The notes below the pieces were generated by a model that had not been told where the DNA came from, ran no database searches, and saw nothing but the letters and a program-made list of their open reading frames with translations. This document shows, piece after piece, positions 1-12,807 of a DNA stretch of 64,000 nucleotides. A program made the position numbers and the translations under genes. Numbering within the stretch: the first letter of the stretch is position 1; each line of letters begins with the position of its first letter. The DNA is from Cryptomeria japonica (taxonomy: Eukaryota; Streptophyta; Pinopsida; Cupressales; Cupressaceae). The stretch lies in the NCBI RefSeq assembly GCF_030272615.1, contig NC_081415.1, positions 509,487,373 to 509,551,372 on the forward strand. Reading direction: 5' to 3'.

Positions 1-688
1 AGTCTATGAAAACAAGGCACACAATAAAAATCCAAAAAACCCTTGCCAAGGACCTGCACCAAAGATTTGTTAGTAGTTTGGGTTGTTTGAAATAATCACC
101 CCTTCCTTCAAGCACACAAGTTAGGTAAATTTTTAAAACCCAAAAGACTTTGTGAAAATAGGGGCCTTCAACCAAACGATTTTGCTTCCAAGACAAGCTG
201 CACCAATTTTGTTAGCTAGATCTGAAAATGTTAGTCCAAAAATAGACCAGATCTGAAACCCTAAATGCGAAATCCGAAAATTGAATCAATGAAAAATGTG
301 AAATTTCAAAACTGGTGAACACAGATGCGGTTACCCTCTACACAGACGCGCCTTCATGACATAGACGCGGTTCTGTGAATCACAGACGCTGATAAAAAAA
401 CACAGACGCACTTCCCAGACGCAGACGCGGATTAAAGCGACACAGACACGTTTTAGTAACACAGACGCGCCTTTCGGAAACCTGCAAAATAAAATTTTGT
501 CGGAAACACGGACGCGATCTAAGATGTTGCAGACGCGCCAGAAAATAAAAAACGCGATCCGAAAGTTCGCAGACGCGGAAATGTCGAAAATATTGTCGGA
601 AATGTCAGATCTGCAACTTCAAAATACAAAATCTGCAACAAGATGTTAAATGAAAAAAGGGACAACAATTCCACCAGGCGTGCCAAAA
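1..688 (-). mobile_element. 5' leader of a family-A Ty3/gypsy-type element
   Basis: This is the untranslated leader of a retroelement transcribed leftwards and continuing past the window start. It is the reverse complement of 19017-19613 plus 20393-20470, which is the leader of the complete plus-strand copy. Read on the minus strand, it starts with a primer-binding-site-like stretch just inside the LTR (about 660-688; TTTTGGCACGCC on the minus strand). A run of irregularly spaced GCGTCTGTG-type motifs (about 320-570) follows. The tRNA primer was not identified. Short ORFs here look like chance. Confidence 0.85.
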
Positions 689-1451
689 TGTATATGGTGA
701 AAATGGATAACAATAATAACAATATTGAAAGGCTAAATGAATTCGACCACAAGACCCTAGCCTAACAATCAATAATGATCCACCATAACATATGAAGATT
801 ACCTAAGACAATGCAAATCACATGAAATCACAAAGATTATACCATCACATGTCCAATAGGGTGTTGATCTCCATTCTTCCTATCTCCATTGATCTTGCTT
901 GATATATTTGCTCTCAGATTTTATATGCACAAGAGCTCAACAAAGAACAGAATGTGGTTGCAAGTAGGATCGTAGTGTAGTCAATTGATCAAGTCATTAG
1001 GGTTTGATAATGGAGAAAGCATCTCCTTATATAGAAGACACTATATGAAATGGAGGGATAAGATTGAGAGGTGTAAAAGGAGGTCGTCTATGATTAGAGG
1101 GTAGGTAGAAGAAATAATAAAATAATGAAAGGGGTGGGTAGTGTATGAATTAAGAGATGAATGACATGTGTCATGGGTAGAAAAGGCTAATGAATTAATT
1201 AAATAAATAAAGATTTATTTAATTAATAGAAGAAGTAGGATAATTAAATAAATAAAAATATTTATTTAATTTAGGAAAAGGATAATTTAAATAAACAAAT
1301 GTATTTATTTAAATGAGAAATAAGGCTAGAAGAGGATAAATGAATTAATTAAATAAATAAGGATTTGTTTAATTAATAGAAGAATGAGGCTTAGATAATT
1401 AAATAAATAAAATATTTATTTAATTAGACTGGACAATTTTAGGTGTCTACA
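689..1451 (-). repeat. Family-A LTR (763 bp), minus strand
   Basis: It starts TGTATATGG and ends GTGTCTACA on the plus strand, so the minus-strand LTR begins TGTAGACACC. It is nearly identical to the reverse complements of 18254-19016 and 32494-33257 and to the direct copy at 19619-20387. A TATA-like tatataag lies on the minus strand near 1030. The U3 part carries AT-rich repeats built from attaaataaataa. The adjoining leader makes this the 5' LTR of a leftward element whose other end is outside the window, so no TSD can be tested. Confidence 0.9.
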
Positions 1452-3639
1452 CCACTATTGTTCATGCTTTTTGAATATTTCACACATCTTGTTGTACCCT
1501 ATTTTGTACATGAATTGTATTGTGAAGTGTCACGTTGTTATGGCTTATTTTGTAAATGCATTGTATTATAAAGTATGATGGAGGGACACTTACTTGAGTT
1601 GTGCAGTGCCTTAGTTCACCATCACAACTTTGTATTTAGTGAGTGTCCTTCGATGACAACAATGAATCCTAGTGATTCTTGCCTCATGTGTGTGTGCCTT
1701 GGTTTGCACATGTTTAGCTATTTCTTTTACTTCATGCATTACATGGTGAAACATAATGTTAATGGACCTATCATGAATCTCCATTTTCAACAATATGGGG
1801 AGGAGAGGGGGGAGGGGAGGGGGGTGGGGGGGGCGGTGTTCTACTAATTCTAATATTTCTACTAATGCTTCCTTGGGTTTTCCTTAGAATGCTCTATGTA
1901 TATCCTATGTACTAGGAAAATGCAGTAGCTTGTTACCCATGTATTTCAAATGAGATGGGACATTTACCATGTGGACACTCTTGCATTTCTATTTTGTGGA
2001 GTTGACCTTCCATCCTCATTTAATCAATTTTTCAGAGTATTGGCACCTATTTTTTTACTTTCAATATATCTTGTTAGTTGAGTAGTGATTTTGGGGTCAC
2101 TATTGCAAATTCATGTGTCATTGGTATCTTTGATTGTCATGTGTTTTCATTTTGTTTTCCATCTGGTCATTGTTCTAGTGGTGTTTTTGTGGGAACTCAA
2201 CCAATATTTTTTCATCTTAGTCCTAATCTTCAAACTATTTGCACCTTTGTTTTTAACTTATAGTATTTTGTGGTAGTTGAGTAGTGTCTTTGGGGTCATT
2301 TGTACAAATTCATGTGACATCTATATCTTCAATTATTAGGTGTCTACTTTTGTTTTCCATCTAGTCATTGTTGGAGTATTATAATTGGGTGCACTCATGT
2401 AAATTTGTTGTCTTCTTCGTCTTGATCATTATATTTTTTAGAGGAGGTTCTATAGCACTATTACAATCATCTTTTGACAATTGTTTACAACTTCTTTGTG
2501 CATCATTAATGTTCTTCATGTTACTATTATTTTTAGGGACATTGTTACTATTCAAAGAGGAGTTTTATTTCATATTGTTTACTTCTATTCTTTATTTGTG
2601 AGAGATATTTTTATTTTTCATAGGCACATCATTGAGCTTTAGTTATCAGGATGCATCTCTTGCATTTCATGCATTTACATTTTGAGGTTTTACCTACTCT
2701 CGATGTTACACTTTAGAGAGGGTGTTAAAGTAATCGAGTACTCTAGTGCTTAAGATTACCTGGGTCATGTTCCTTTCAAGGCCTCAATTCCTATCATGAT
2801 GACACATGTAATGATTTATTTTTATGATCACCTAAGATTTTCTTAATGTTGCTTCATTTAGCTTTTATGTTTCCTTTATAAGCTTTCAGTGTATCATTAT
2901 TCTTCATTGATTCCTTTAAATAATAAATACCATTCATTATTTTGGATTAATCATCTTTTGACCTCCATATATTTTTGCGCTTCTCTCTCTTTGTGATAAT
3001 TTTTTTTATTGTAGGTGACATTTGGGAACTAGGGGGTTGAGGGATCAAATCCAATAGACATGTGTAATGAACATTGCATCCTAATATTAATAACTCTCTA
3101 TTGTTTGTTGATTGGTTATGATCCTTATAAAAATAATATCACATTATGACAATTATTATCATCACAAGTTTACTTGTTTATTGTGCACATTAAAAGAACG
3201 TCTTATCACATAAGATGTTTAAGTGCATTTATTAAAATTTATTTGTCATAGAAGAATTTGTGATGCATGCAAGAGCATCTAAAAGTGGATTTACATTTTT
3301 TACCAACTTATGAAATATCATAAAGAATCCTACAATAGAGATAATGAATCCTTATTGGAGTGCCCAACTTGAGGATTTATATGTGATAGATTATGATAGC
3401 TTATGAAATATACAAGGTTCATGTTATTTTTAGCTATGGATATTATTAGAATTTAGGAATTAAATTTTAAACATATGATTTAGCTGCTAGCTCTTGGTTA
3501 TATTTACTCATACTTTTGAATTTCTCATTCAATAATTTCATCTATTGGGTTCTCCATATATTGGGTGTTTGAGATGAAGATTGAATAGTCAGTTTGTAGG
3601 TATAGTTATGCAAAAGGAATTAATCCATAGATGTTAATG
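1452..3639. other. Unannotated AT-rich stretch
   Basis: No coding region is supported. A diverged duplication of roughly 210 bp is visible, with gtagttgagtagtg at about 2075 and again near 2273, each followed by tttggggtca and a shared ttttgttttccatct segment. Short ORFs are low-complexity Leu/Phe-rich and have no recognisable family. Confidence 0.5.
1796..1836 (+). repeat. G-rich tract, potential G-quadruplex
   Basis: A roughly 40-base run with several blocks of four to eight consecutive G sits in an otherwise AT-rich region. At least four G-runs of three or more lie close together, which meets the usual sequence rule for a quadruplex on the plus strand. Confidence 0.7.
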
Positions 3640-4004
3640 GTGATTCATCTTATGAAGAATCCTTAGATTGTATTTAGTATATTCCATGTTTTCACCTTTT
3701 CCTTGATGTTATTTAGTTTTTTAGTCAAATAAGATATAGGGGTGCCAGCGAAAGGCATACTCCACCACTCTTTAACCAAGTCTTTGAATTTAGATGGGAA
3801 GCCCACATTACCTCGTATCTAAAAGGGAAAGGGTATTTAAGAACTCCTCTCCAATTCAAAATACTGGCATTATGGTTTGAATCAGTTATGGGAACACCAA
3901 TCAGGGCATATATTTAGTATGATGTTCCAACCAATTGATATTAAGAATCTGTCAAGCTTTACCCAAGCATGATTATTTCCTTGCAAACTAGTTGACAAAG
4001 TAAA

Positions 4005-4393
4005 TCAGAAACCTTGAAGATTAATATCCATTAAACCATAATTGGAGATGAAGTTAGTATGATCCACCATGCTAACAAGTAAGTCCTCATCCATGCCTCC
4101 TACTTTCTTAGAGGGAAGTAGAAAGACATTGAAATTGTTTCCAAGCATCCATTTATCCAAAGGTCTACAATTCCTAGAATAAGAAAAGAGTACCAATTTT
4201 GTTTTCTATCATGCCTTGAGTTAGGAGCATAGATGTTAACAAGGTTACATTTAATAAAAAAAATTAGATCCTCAAAAGTTATAGCCAACTTATTTTTGCA
4301 ACTGAAATCAGTAACCCCTTTAACTCTAGAGAAATTCCACAGCATAGCTATACTCCTTAAAGCCCCTTCTATTGAGCTAACAAAAATCCACAC
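4005..4393 (-). pseudogene. LINE apurinic-like endonuclease domain fragment (frameshifted)
   Basis: This is part of the endonuclease/exonuclease/phosphatase domain that nicks target DNA during LINE retrotransposition. Two overlapping frames each carry half of it. One (4393-4100) contains GALRSIAMLWNFSRVKGV and CNLVNIYAPNSRHDRKQ, typical of the central beta strands. The other (down to 4005) contains LGNNFNVFLLPSKKVGG and FISNYGLMDINLQGF. Together they follow the usual order in plant L1 ORF2. The catalytic GDFN motif reads GNNFN here, so the active site is also altered. The frame change near 4160 shows it is dead. Confidence 0.8.
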
Positions 4394-5249
4394 TAAACAT
4401 ATGTTTTAATAATATTAGTCAAAGTAATATTATCATCTTACTTTCATGGATGAGGATAATATCTAACTTCTGACCTAGAATATGCGACTCTTAATGATGT
4501 GTTGTAAAAGGACTATTAAATCCTCTAATGTTTCAATAAATAATATTCATAAGGACTAAGAGAAAATAATTAAGCCAAGTCTTTTGCTAATAAAATAGGG
4601 GATGAACCCCTGCCCAAAGGCTATTTTTATTCTATTTTTTTCCCTAAAAAGGTTTTTTGGGGTTTGTTGTTTTCCTTAGGCAACATCATAGGTTGCATCA
4701 CAAGCTCTTGTGTCTCTTTGTGAATATCCACCTTGTTGAATCCTTCCTCCTACATCTAATTTTTTCTTCTTTTTGATTTTTCATTCACTCGACTCCATTC
4801 TTCTTATTTGTTTTCATCTAGCTTCTTTAGAGGGGTGCAAGACTTTGCCTTAGCACCAAGCCTAAGAAGTGATAAGAAAACTTCAAAAGTCTTACTACCT
4901 TGAGAATTGACAACTCTTCTAGGTTGGACACTTTGTATTTTAGAGGGGGGTAGAAAAGAGGAACTAGTATTTCCTACTTCTATTTCTTCATCCTCTAGAT
5001 ACTAAGCAATAATGTTTTTAGCTTCTAAAAATACTATTGGTTAATAGTTTTTGTTCTCTCCAAAAGGTGACAATATTGACCCTCAGCCCAGACAAGAGAA
5101 CAAACTATTAACAATAGTTGGAGAACTTGCAATTATTTCTACAACTTTCCTCTGAATTTTAAGAGGTACGATTCCCTCTTATGATATAGTTTTGGTTTTT
5201 ATGGGTATACTTTTAAGTATAAAGTAGGAAAGCTAAGACTTTTAACCCA

Positions 5250-6750
5250 AAAGTCTTAAAGGAGAAGAAAGAGAGGAAGAAATAGCATACAAATAATGGA
5301 AAAACTTTTTCATCTTATCATCAATGAATGTCACTATTATTCAAAGATAAGCACTATATAACAGTGATTAATGGAAGATCCACAAAATGTTTTAACAACT
5401 CAAAGTATGAAAATTCAAAAAAAAAGCACCCACATAAGAAGAATGAAAATTCATCCATTGTAGCACAAACTATAGTCACGTCAAATAACCTATTCAAAAA
5501 CTTCTTTACTTGAGATCAAAGCAACAAAATTAACTAAATCCAAAATTTTCAGAAAACAACACAAAGTTTGCCTTTCCATAAAACCTCCCCCCCCTCTATC
5601 TACTTTCTATACCTTTTTATAACTAAAATCCATTTGTTATTTCAAAGTAACAGTTTCTAGGAGGGTAACGATCTTGAAAATGATTGTTTCAAAGATTTCC
5701 CTAGATAAAGCAGAACTCACCAATAGGTATTATTAACATTAAACCCATATCATAAATAATTTTAATTCTCTATTCCTTCATCAAGTATTAGATTCTTGCC
5801 TGTAATTTGAATTTTGATCATCTCGGCCTTCATTTCTTCTTCAATCAACACCCAAATAATTGCTACAAATTCTTCCTCATCCCATCTCCATTCTCGAGCA
5901 AAATCAATCAGACTGAAAAGCATGTAATCCTGCATGTCTTCAACATTAGGTTGTATCACTGGAGCTTTCCCTTTGAGCACCATCTTCCTTTGTTGTCTGA
6001 AGAGTTAATTACTAGGGTTTCTTCTCACATTCATTTCTTCTTGTAATCATTGTTCGTGATTTTCAACTTGCTCCGCAATTTGACTTAATAAGGTAATTGT
6101 CTTTTTTGTATCTTGCAAAATCAATCCATCCTTTCCATGTAAGGGCATGCAACCATTGGATAATATTCCCTTGCTTGCTTTCCGACCAATTTACGTCAGG
6201 ATCAACAATTGATAATTGATCATCACAAGGCAAAACCATTATGACAAAGGAAACTCATGATAGCATGTGTTACTTTGGCTATCTTTAAAGAATGGTTTAT
6301 TAAATTTCATCTGTTAAAGGTGACGATATAAAAATCTATGACTCAGGCCGCCACCTTTATATGCCTTTAGTCGTTTAATCAACCATTAATGAGGGTACTT
6401 GCAAATTTTCATTTTATTTGTCCCTTGGGAGACATGAAATATACGACAACTGGTTGACTTGGGAGCTTACGAAGCACGAAACAAGAGATTTTAAATTCTC
6501 CGATAATCGACATCGGTCTATAAGGTAGTTTCGGTCATCAAGAAGAAACAATAATTTTGAATAGTGCAGATTTTTTATTGCTATTTGATCGCCGCATTGC
6601 GGTATCAGATCAAATTAGAACACAGGAACTTTGAAACCCGGTTTTGAGGTATTAAGTTTTTACTGATTAAGGTGCAACTCATAAAACAAAAGCGAGCATT
6701 TGTGAAATTTCAAAATAAAAATATAATGGAAGTACTATTAACAAATACAA
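5250..6750. other. Unidentified stretch within the LINE remnant
   Basis: A 73-residue minus-strand ORF (5983-5762), beginning MVLKGKAPVIQPNVEDMQ, is acidic and helix-prone. It does not match the LINE ORF1 region expected here. It may belong to another element inserted into the LINE. I do not recognise it. Confidence 0.3.
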
Positions 6751-8342
6751 TATTAAAATTGATGATAAGATCAACCTTTGACAATGTTTCTTCTACTCGT
6801 GGCAATTTTGTAACAATTTCATTTTGAGGAGTCTTTATTTGACAACCTAGATGTGATTTTTATCTAGGTTTCCTTTGTCTCCTTTTTTTGACATATGTAT
6901 TTTAGAACTATTATTCACTATATGAACAAAGCTAGTTCTATTATCCCATGAAAAATCCCTTTACTCTAACATAATAAGGGGAGGATCTATTTTTGTGTCT
7001 TTAACAAAGTTATCCTTGCTAATGTTTTTTCTCAACTCTTTCCTTCATTAAGATAGGGGGTTTTGTCTCTTTGAAATCACTTCTACTTTTCCTTAAGGGT
7101 TTGAGGAGATTTTTCCTTTGAATCTTTTTTATATTTTGGTAATTTTTTGTCGAAATAGCTTAGGTGATTATATCTACGAGATAACTAATAGTAGGCCATA
7201 ACATTCTTATATTCAATAGGCTGATTCCATGTCCCAAAATGAGTTTTCATATTGATATAGGAGGAGGATAACATGGAATTAACTACAACATTCACACAAA
7301 TTCTAGCAAAAACAAAATGAGACTTATGATTTTGACTTTATCAACTACTAACAGGTGACCAAAAGAGTCTTGAAAATTTTGATAACTCTAAAACTCTAAA
7401 GACAAGCTCAGGAGGCAAATCCAAGTTGGGGCTATAGACCTTAGGCGTGGAGAAGGGTCAAAGATTTTATTCCACTAAATTAAGGAGATAAAGTTCTTGA
7501 ACCCTTTATCTGATTCCCGACAACACCTATAAGAACTTTGATGATGTCCTCTTTAGTCACATAATTAAAAAGGAACAAATTATTTCCCACACCACTAACA
7601 TTGACACTTCCTTTCACCTTCCATACTTCACTAGTCTATTTCCTAACTTATTCCATATTGGGTATATAATCTATAAATTTACCAACAAGGCAGAGATCTA
7701 AACCTATCATTGTAGCATTTGGTCGATCATCTAGAACCTGCACTTCCAAACCTTCATCTAATTTGGACACCTTCCAACTTCTAAACATAAGATGCTTTGG
7801 TCTTCTTAACAAAATAAGGAATTATGGCCATATTTCAAGGACATTGTGTCGTTGTCCTTTTCTTGACCACCCTTTGCTTTAGAGGATCGAGGAAAATTGA
7901 CTCTCGAGGATGACCCTGAAGTGACAACATTTGCCAGGGTATCTTGATGGAGCCACCCCTCAATTGAGCCCATTGGTAGAAAAAGATTTTTAAAATGTAG
8001 AGTGTGTGTGTATTGGAATTGTGAGTATTAACTAACATTGTTGATAATGAATACATCGATTCAAACTTTGAAAACTAGGCCTTTCCTGAAAGTTATTTTT
8101 TGGCACAAATCATTATGAAATGATTATTTTATTTTCATATTGTTTTTAGGATTATTTTAGGTTGTCATATACTCATTGATATCCTTGTCTATTACTGTAG
8201 CAAGCATTTATATGTCTTTAAATCCTTTCATTTAGTATCATGTTTTAATCAAGTTGTGTCGTAGGAGGTGAGAACAAAGTTTTTTGAACTAATATTGATT
8301 TTAGTGGGAATGTGCATTAAGGAGATATTTATCTTCAGGAAG

Positions 8343-8537
8343 ATGGGAAGTACATTAATGTTTGAGATCAAAATATACAATTTAACAAAATTCAATCTAT
8401 GGAAGCTCAAGATGAAGAATTTACTCATAGATCATCATCAATGGATTATAGTATCTAGAAATAATCATATTGCAATGTCACCAAAATATTTGCTAGTATT
8501 ATATGAAAAGGCAAAAGCCTTATCATTCTTTGCTTAG
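8343..8537 (+). pseudogene. Copia-type Gag (UBN2-like) N-terminal fragment
   Basis: About 65 residues beginning at the Met at 8343 contain FEIKIYNLTKFNLWKLKMK, then LLIDHHQWIIV and YEKAKALSFF. This matches the opening of plant Ty1/copia Gag proteins, where a [FY]NLWK-type motif is followed by a short acidic/aromatic helix. The frame stops at 8537, and no further Gag or pol could be traced downstream. The orientation is plus, opposite to the LINE. The upstream Met at 8268 adds residues without family likeness. Confidence 0.6.
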
Positions 8538-10135
8538 ATAACTTAGTGTCATTGATTTTTTGTGAATAAATCATCATAGATGATCTTGATAATCATAACC
8601 AAATTCTTTCAACGCTTTCCTATAAGCATGATATTTAAGATCATTAATTTAGACCTTACTAGATAAATAATAATGTGCATGGGTAGGTTTCCATGTTTTA
8701 TAGACATGTACATGTATTTTAAGAATCATGGTGTTTGATTGTTTGAATTTTAGCATCAAACATATTAAAGCATGGTTTATAATCATCTCAATTTTTACAT
8801 AAGAGATGGATACATGTGAACCACTACTCACGAAATATTGATGAATGAATTTGACTAAAATATAATGCCCATGAACATGATATAAGTATCATAATTTGAG
8901 ACATAATGAAAATACCCGCTACTTATTAATGTGAATCAAGATGCACAATTTTTTCTTTGCTTTATTTAAAACTAAAATATTTTAAGAAATTTTACTAAGC
9001 TTCAAGAATGCTCAAAACATGTTCTTGAAATCTTGTTGATTGATAATATAATGACTCATCCTCCATTTCATCAATTGGAACCTAATAAATCACTTCCTAT
9101 AATATATATGACCAAGAATTTCGTAACTTCCATCAAGTTAAGGGTTATTATACATAGTCATGCATAGGTCTAAAAAACAAGGTATAAGATATCATTTACA
9201 ACGACATGAATAAAGTTGAGGACACTAATGAAATTGGAAATCCATAAATTAATCTTGCTAATAGATTAACACAAATATTAAAAAAAAAAATCACACCATT
9301 TCAACAATATGTTGAGGTGTATGATAGATATAATATAAGTGATGAACTTCTTGAACACATGAAGATATATTTTATGAACATAATTTCACAACAATTATTA
9401 AAGGAAATGCTACCTCTTCTCCTTCTTCTAGTCCAACAATTACAATTTATGACAAGTAAATCCCATGAATAACGATCATGGTCCACTATATCCGGTTAGA
9501 AAGTTAAATAATATATTTATTAGAGATATGCACATATATCCTTCAAATCAATATAATTTGTGCATGAAAAACTTATTAGTTGTAAATCATATGGAACCAA
9601 GATCCTATGCACATACTTATTTTTCTTTAAAACCAATTATAAGCTTATTTACTCACACTTTAGGCTTCATCTTACTACCAATCATATATGGATTCAAATA
9701 AATGGATGTTTCATGTTACAATTGATTCCAATAAGTTTGGTATCTCACTAGTTTGGTCATGTTTGGAGTATTTATGAGTTGTACCTCTTATAAGGGACCA
9801 AGTTTTAAACACGAAGGTAGAGTTTCCATGGTTAATTAATATATGTATCTCCCCCTTTAGATTTAATTTGCTTTACATTGGATTATATATCAATGATAAC
9901 TTTAGGAAAAGTCTCATATTAAATTCTATAACAATTTGTCAACTCCTACCTAGGTATGCTAATTTTCATGACAAATTCACAACTATTTTTGGAAAAAAGT
10001 TAATCGTCATGGTAAATATGTGCACGTTGGTAGACAATGATACTTTTATCCAACAAATTTTAGAATGACTAAAAAAAATGGATGAATCATCAACTTTTAA
10101 AATAAAACATTATCAATATGGTAGAAAAGGGATAT
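8538..10135. other. No supported gene
   Basis: AT-rich sequence with scattered short ORFs on both strands. None shows a recognisable motif. It may contain further remnants of the copia-like element whose Gag start lies at 8343, but I could not follow it. Confidence 0.4.
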
Positions 10136-10852
10136 TGTAGATGGGGAAAACATCTAAGATCTCATTGAATTAAGATTCGGATTTATTCCAACATCTGCAA
10201 GAAAAAACACATGCAACACTAAAACAAACCAAATATGCAAATCTACAGGAATTTTAACTCTATTGCAGTTTTATCAATCAAGACTTCATGCTTCAATTTT
10301 AGATGCTCTCAGTAGAAGCATTTGCACAAAGAGCTATGATGAAAGGAGATTTCGAAAAATGATTTCAAAATCAAAGAGATGATGAAATAGAATGCAAGAA
10401 AAATGTTTTCCAAATGCAAGTATGCAAATGATAGAGAGATATTTGCCAGCTTAGAAATTAGGAGGAGCAAGGTATTTATAAATGTCCTCAGGGTGGAATC
10501 CAAGTTTCAAGATGAATGTGGGATAATAGATTAGGCCATAAATGAAGAGTATTTATCCCACATGTATTAGATGAGTGTATGGATATTAAAAATGTTAAAT
10601 AAATGGTGTAGTTGATGTGTAGGAGATTTAGGGAAATGATCAATAGAATACACTAATGAATTAAATGAACATAACAGAACAATGAGTATTAATGACTGAA
10701 CATTATAATTTAATAAAGATGAACAATGGAGAATATATAATGTGATGAATACAATAATATGGAGAAATAGGATAATTTGGATACACTTAATGATTGGAAA
10801 AATTGAAGTTGATTGGGAGGAAAATATTAATGAAATTTTTTATGTGTCTACA
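10136..10852 (-). repeat. Probable solo LTR, family D (717 bp)
   Basis: The block starts TGTAGATGGGG and ends TGTGTCTACA, so on the minus strand it starts TGTAGACACATAAA, like families A and B. It is flanked by GATAT (10131-10135) and AATAT (10853-10857), a 5-bp TSD with one mismatch. A TATA-like catttataaatacc reads on the minus strand near 10470. No internal retroelement sequence adjoins it. No second copy is present in the window, so the borders rest on the TG..CA ends and the imperfect TSD. Confidence 0.55.
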
Positions 10853-11333
10853 AATATAAATTAATTTGAGTGATGAATTATCAACTTCAATATATGAGAC
10901 TTTCGTGACAAAGATGCACTTTTTAATGGTAACCAAACTAGGCTTACATTTTTTCTATGCTTTTTTTGCCTTTGTTACTATATTTTGTTGACTTGCTAAG
11001 GGATTCTATTGTGCTTCATCCTCTTATACTAGTTGACTAATTATTGGTAAAATATGGACATGTGAACCAACTAGGAGACTGGAATATTTTTCTCCTAACA
11101 TACCTCAAAGGTTATATATCATCAACGGAAATGTGATTAACAAAAAATTTGTTATAGGCACATAGTGACATGTTTATTCCCAATTGGATCATATATGAAT
11201 TAACTCCACTTAAATAATAGAGTGAGACCCTCCTAAAAGGTAAAAGCAAAGGTGATGTGAGTAGTTTATGAAGTGAGCCCCCCTTTTTAATTTAAAACCA
11301 AAGGTGATGCGATTATTTTTAGTTTTTGTACTT
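10853..11333. other. No supported gene
   Basis: AT-rich sequence between two solo LTRs. Nothing coding or structural was recognised. Confidence 0.4.
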
Positions 11334-12802
11334 GATGCTCTGCAAAAAGGGATGGTTAGGATATTGTCAAGACAAACACAAAACAACAAGCAACAGGAAA
11401 GTGTTAGTGTTAGAAATCACAAATCAAACACTATCCTAAGCAAGCATATCAAGAGAGACACAAAACATAAAATGGAAAGCTTGATAAATCTAAGAAATGC
11501 AATAAGGCGTCTCAAAATGCCCTCCACCATGCTTGTAGCTACTCCTCCCTTGTTCCTCTCCTCTCCAAGTTCCCAAATGAGTGTAACTCTCAATAGATTT
11601 TTGCACTATTTTGGATGTCCTATGGAGGTTCAAGATTGTAAATGGATGATTATGAGAATGCAAATATGAACAAGCTAAAACAAGATATTTTCTAATTATC
11701 TAATGTTAATTTTTTCCCAAAAAGACAAATGTAGATGATTATGCTAAATGCTCTCTAAATTTCACTATAAATTAGATGCATGCAAGATTTCAGGATCTAG
11801 ATTATGAAGAAATGAGCTCTATTTATAGGTAAAATAAAGCAATGGAGGGTTGAGATCGAGTAATCTCAACAAGGGCTAGGATTGAGGGGTTTATGATCCA
11901 TGTGAGGGCTTTCAACCCAATCCCAGGATGACAAATGTCAACAAGAGATGGGTTGAGAGGAGAGGGAATAAACATTAAATGCTTGACATGACTTGAGGGT
12001 TATCTTGGGAGGTAAGGTTAATGTTGAGTTGAAAGAATAAAGCCATTATCCAATAAACAATGTCTTTATTCAATGGATAAACTCTCGTGCAAGAGTTAGT
12101 GAGGATAACCATGGTCAAAGCAATAAATGCTTGAAGAGACCCATGAGTAAAATAGAGGTTGACTTAGAGGTAAAGTCTCTAACCATGGGGGCAAGTGTTT
12201 AACCATAAATGGTTATGTAAGAGTCATTAATGGTCATGTAAGAGCCATTAGTGGTTTGGAAGACTTTAGAGATTAGCCTGTTGAACACATAAAGCATTAA
12301 ATGCTTTTCAAAGACTTTGAAGGCTTTGAGAAGTGACTCCAAGTTGCTCAGGAATGTGACAATATTTAGGGGATGGATTAGGCTAATTAGGAATGGTTTA
12401 GAAGAGTCTAGAAGGGGATTTAGGATTGCAAGTGGGTTTGGTAGGTGAGGGAAAATAAGATTTAAATTAAAAAAAATTAATTTATTTCAATTGTGGTTGC
12501 AACTTGCATTTGTAGGAGAATGCAAGTGGGGGGAGTTTAATGATTTAAATAAATGTTTTAATTATTTACAAAAAAGAGGAAAGGGAATTAAATAAAATAA
12601 ATATGATTTATTCATTTAATTGATTGTGAATTTGGTTTAATGAATTAATTGAAATAAATTGAATAATTTATTTAATTAATAGGAGAATGTTTCAAGATGG
12701 ATTAATTAAATGTTAATTTAATTAACTGTTGGCTAGTGGGTTTATTAATCAAATAAATAGTAAATATTCATTTAATTAAATGGACAGATTTATGTGACTA
12801 CG
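11334..12802 (-). repeat. Solo LTR, family B (1469 bp), TSD GTACT
   Basis: This block is the reverse complement of the family-B LTR at 21030-22492. It begins TGATGCTCTGC and ends GTGACTACG; the final base differs from the ACA expected. Perfect 5-bp TSDs flank it: GTACT at 11329-11333 and 12803-12807. The minus-strand TATA-like region ctataaatagagctc lies near 11815-11828. No leader or polypurine tract adjoins, so it is a solo LTR left by LTR-LTR recombination. Confidence 0.92.
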
Positions 12803-12807
12803 GTACT

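Larger units (their letters stand above)
3640..8060 (-). pseudogene. Decayed L1-type LINE (ORF1-like region, endonuclease, post-endonuclease region)
   Basis: Read on the minus strand, three pieces lie in the order expected of a plant L1. First is a highly eroded ORF1-like segment (about 7870-7400), resembling the DUF4283/zinc-knuckle part of plant LINE ORF1; this is weak. Second is the endonuclease piece (4393-4005, listed separately). Third is a segment near 3830-3660 containing KDLVKEWWSMPF and then KKLNNIKEKVKTWN, a motif typical of the region between endonuclease and reverse transcriptase in plant L1s. No reverse transcriptase motif was found below 3640, so the 3' half is missing or unrecognisable. 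About 5250-6750 does not read as LINE and may be an insertion. Confidence 0.6.

Noticed and set aside
2078-2601. Hydrophobic ORFs suggesting a membrane protein
   Set aside because: They are T-rich low-complexity DNA with overlapping frames and a tandem duplication. No conserved motif was found.
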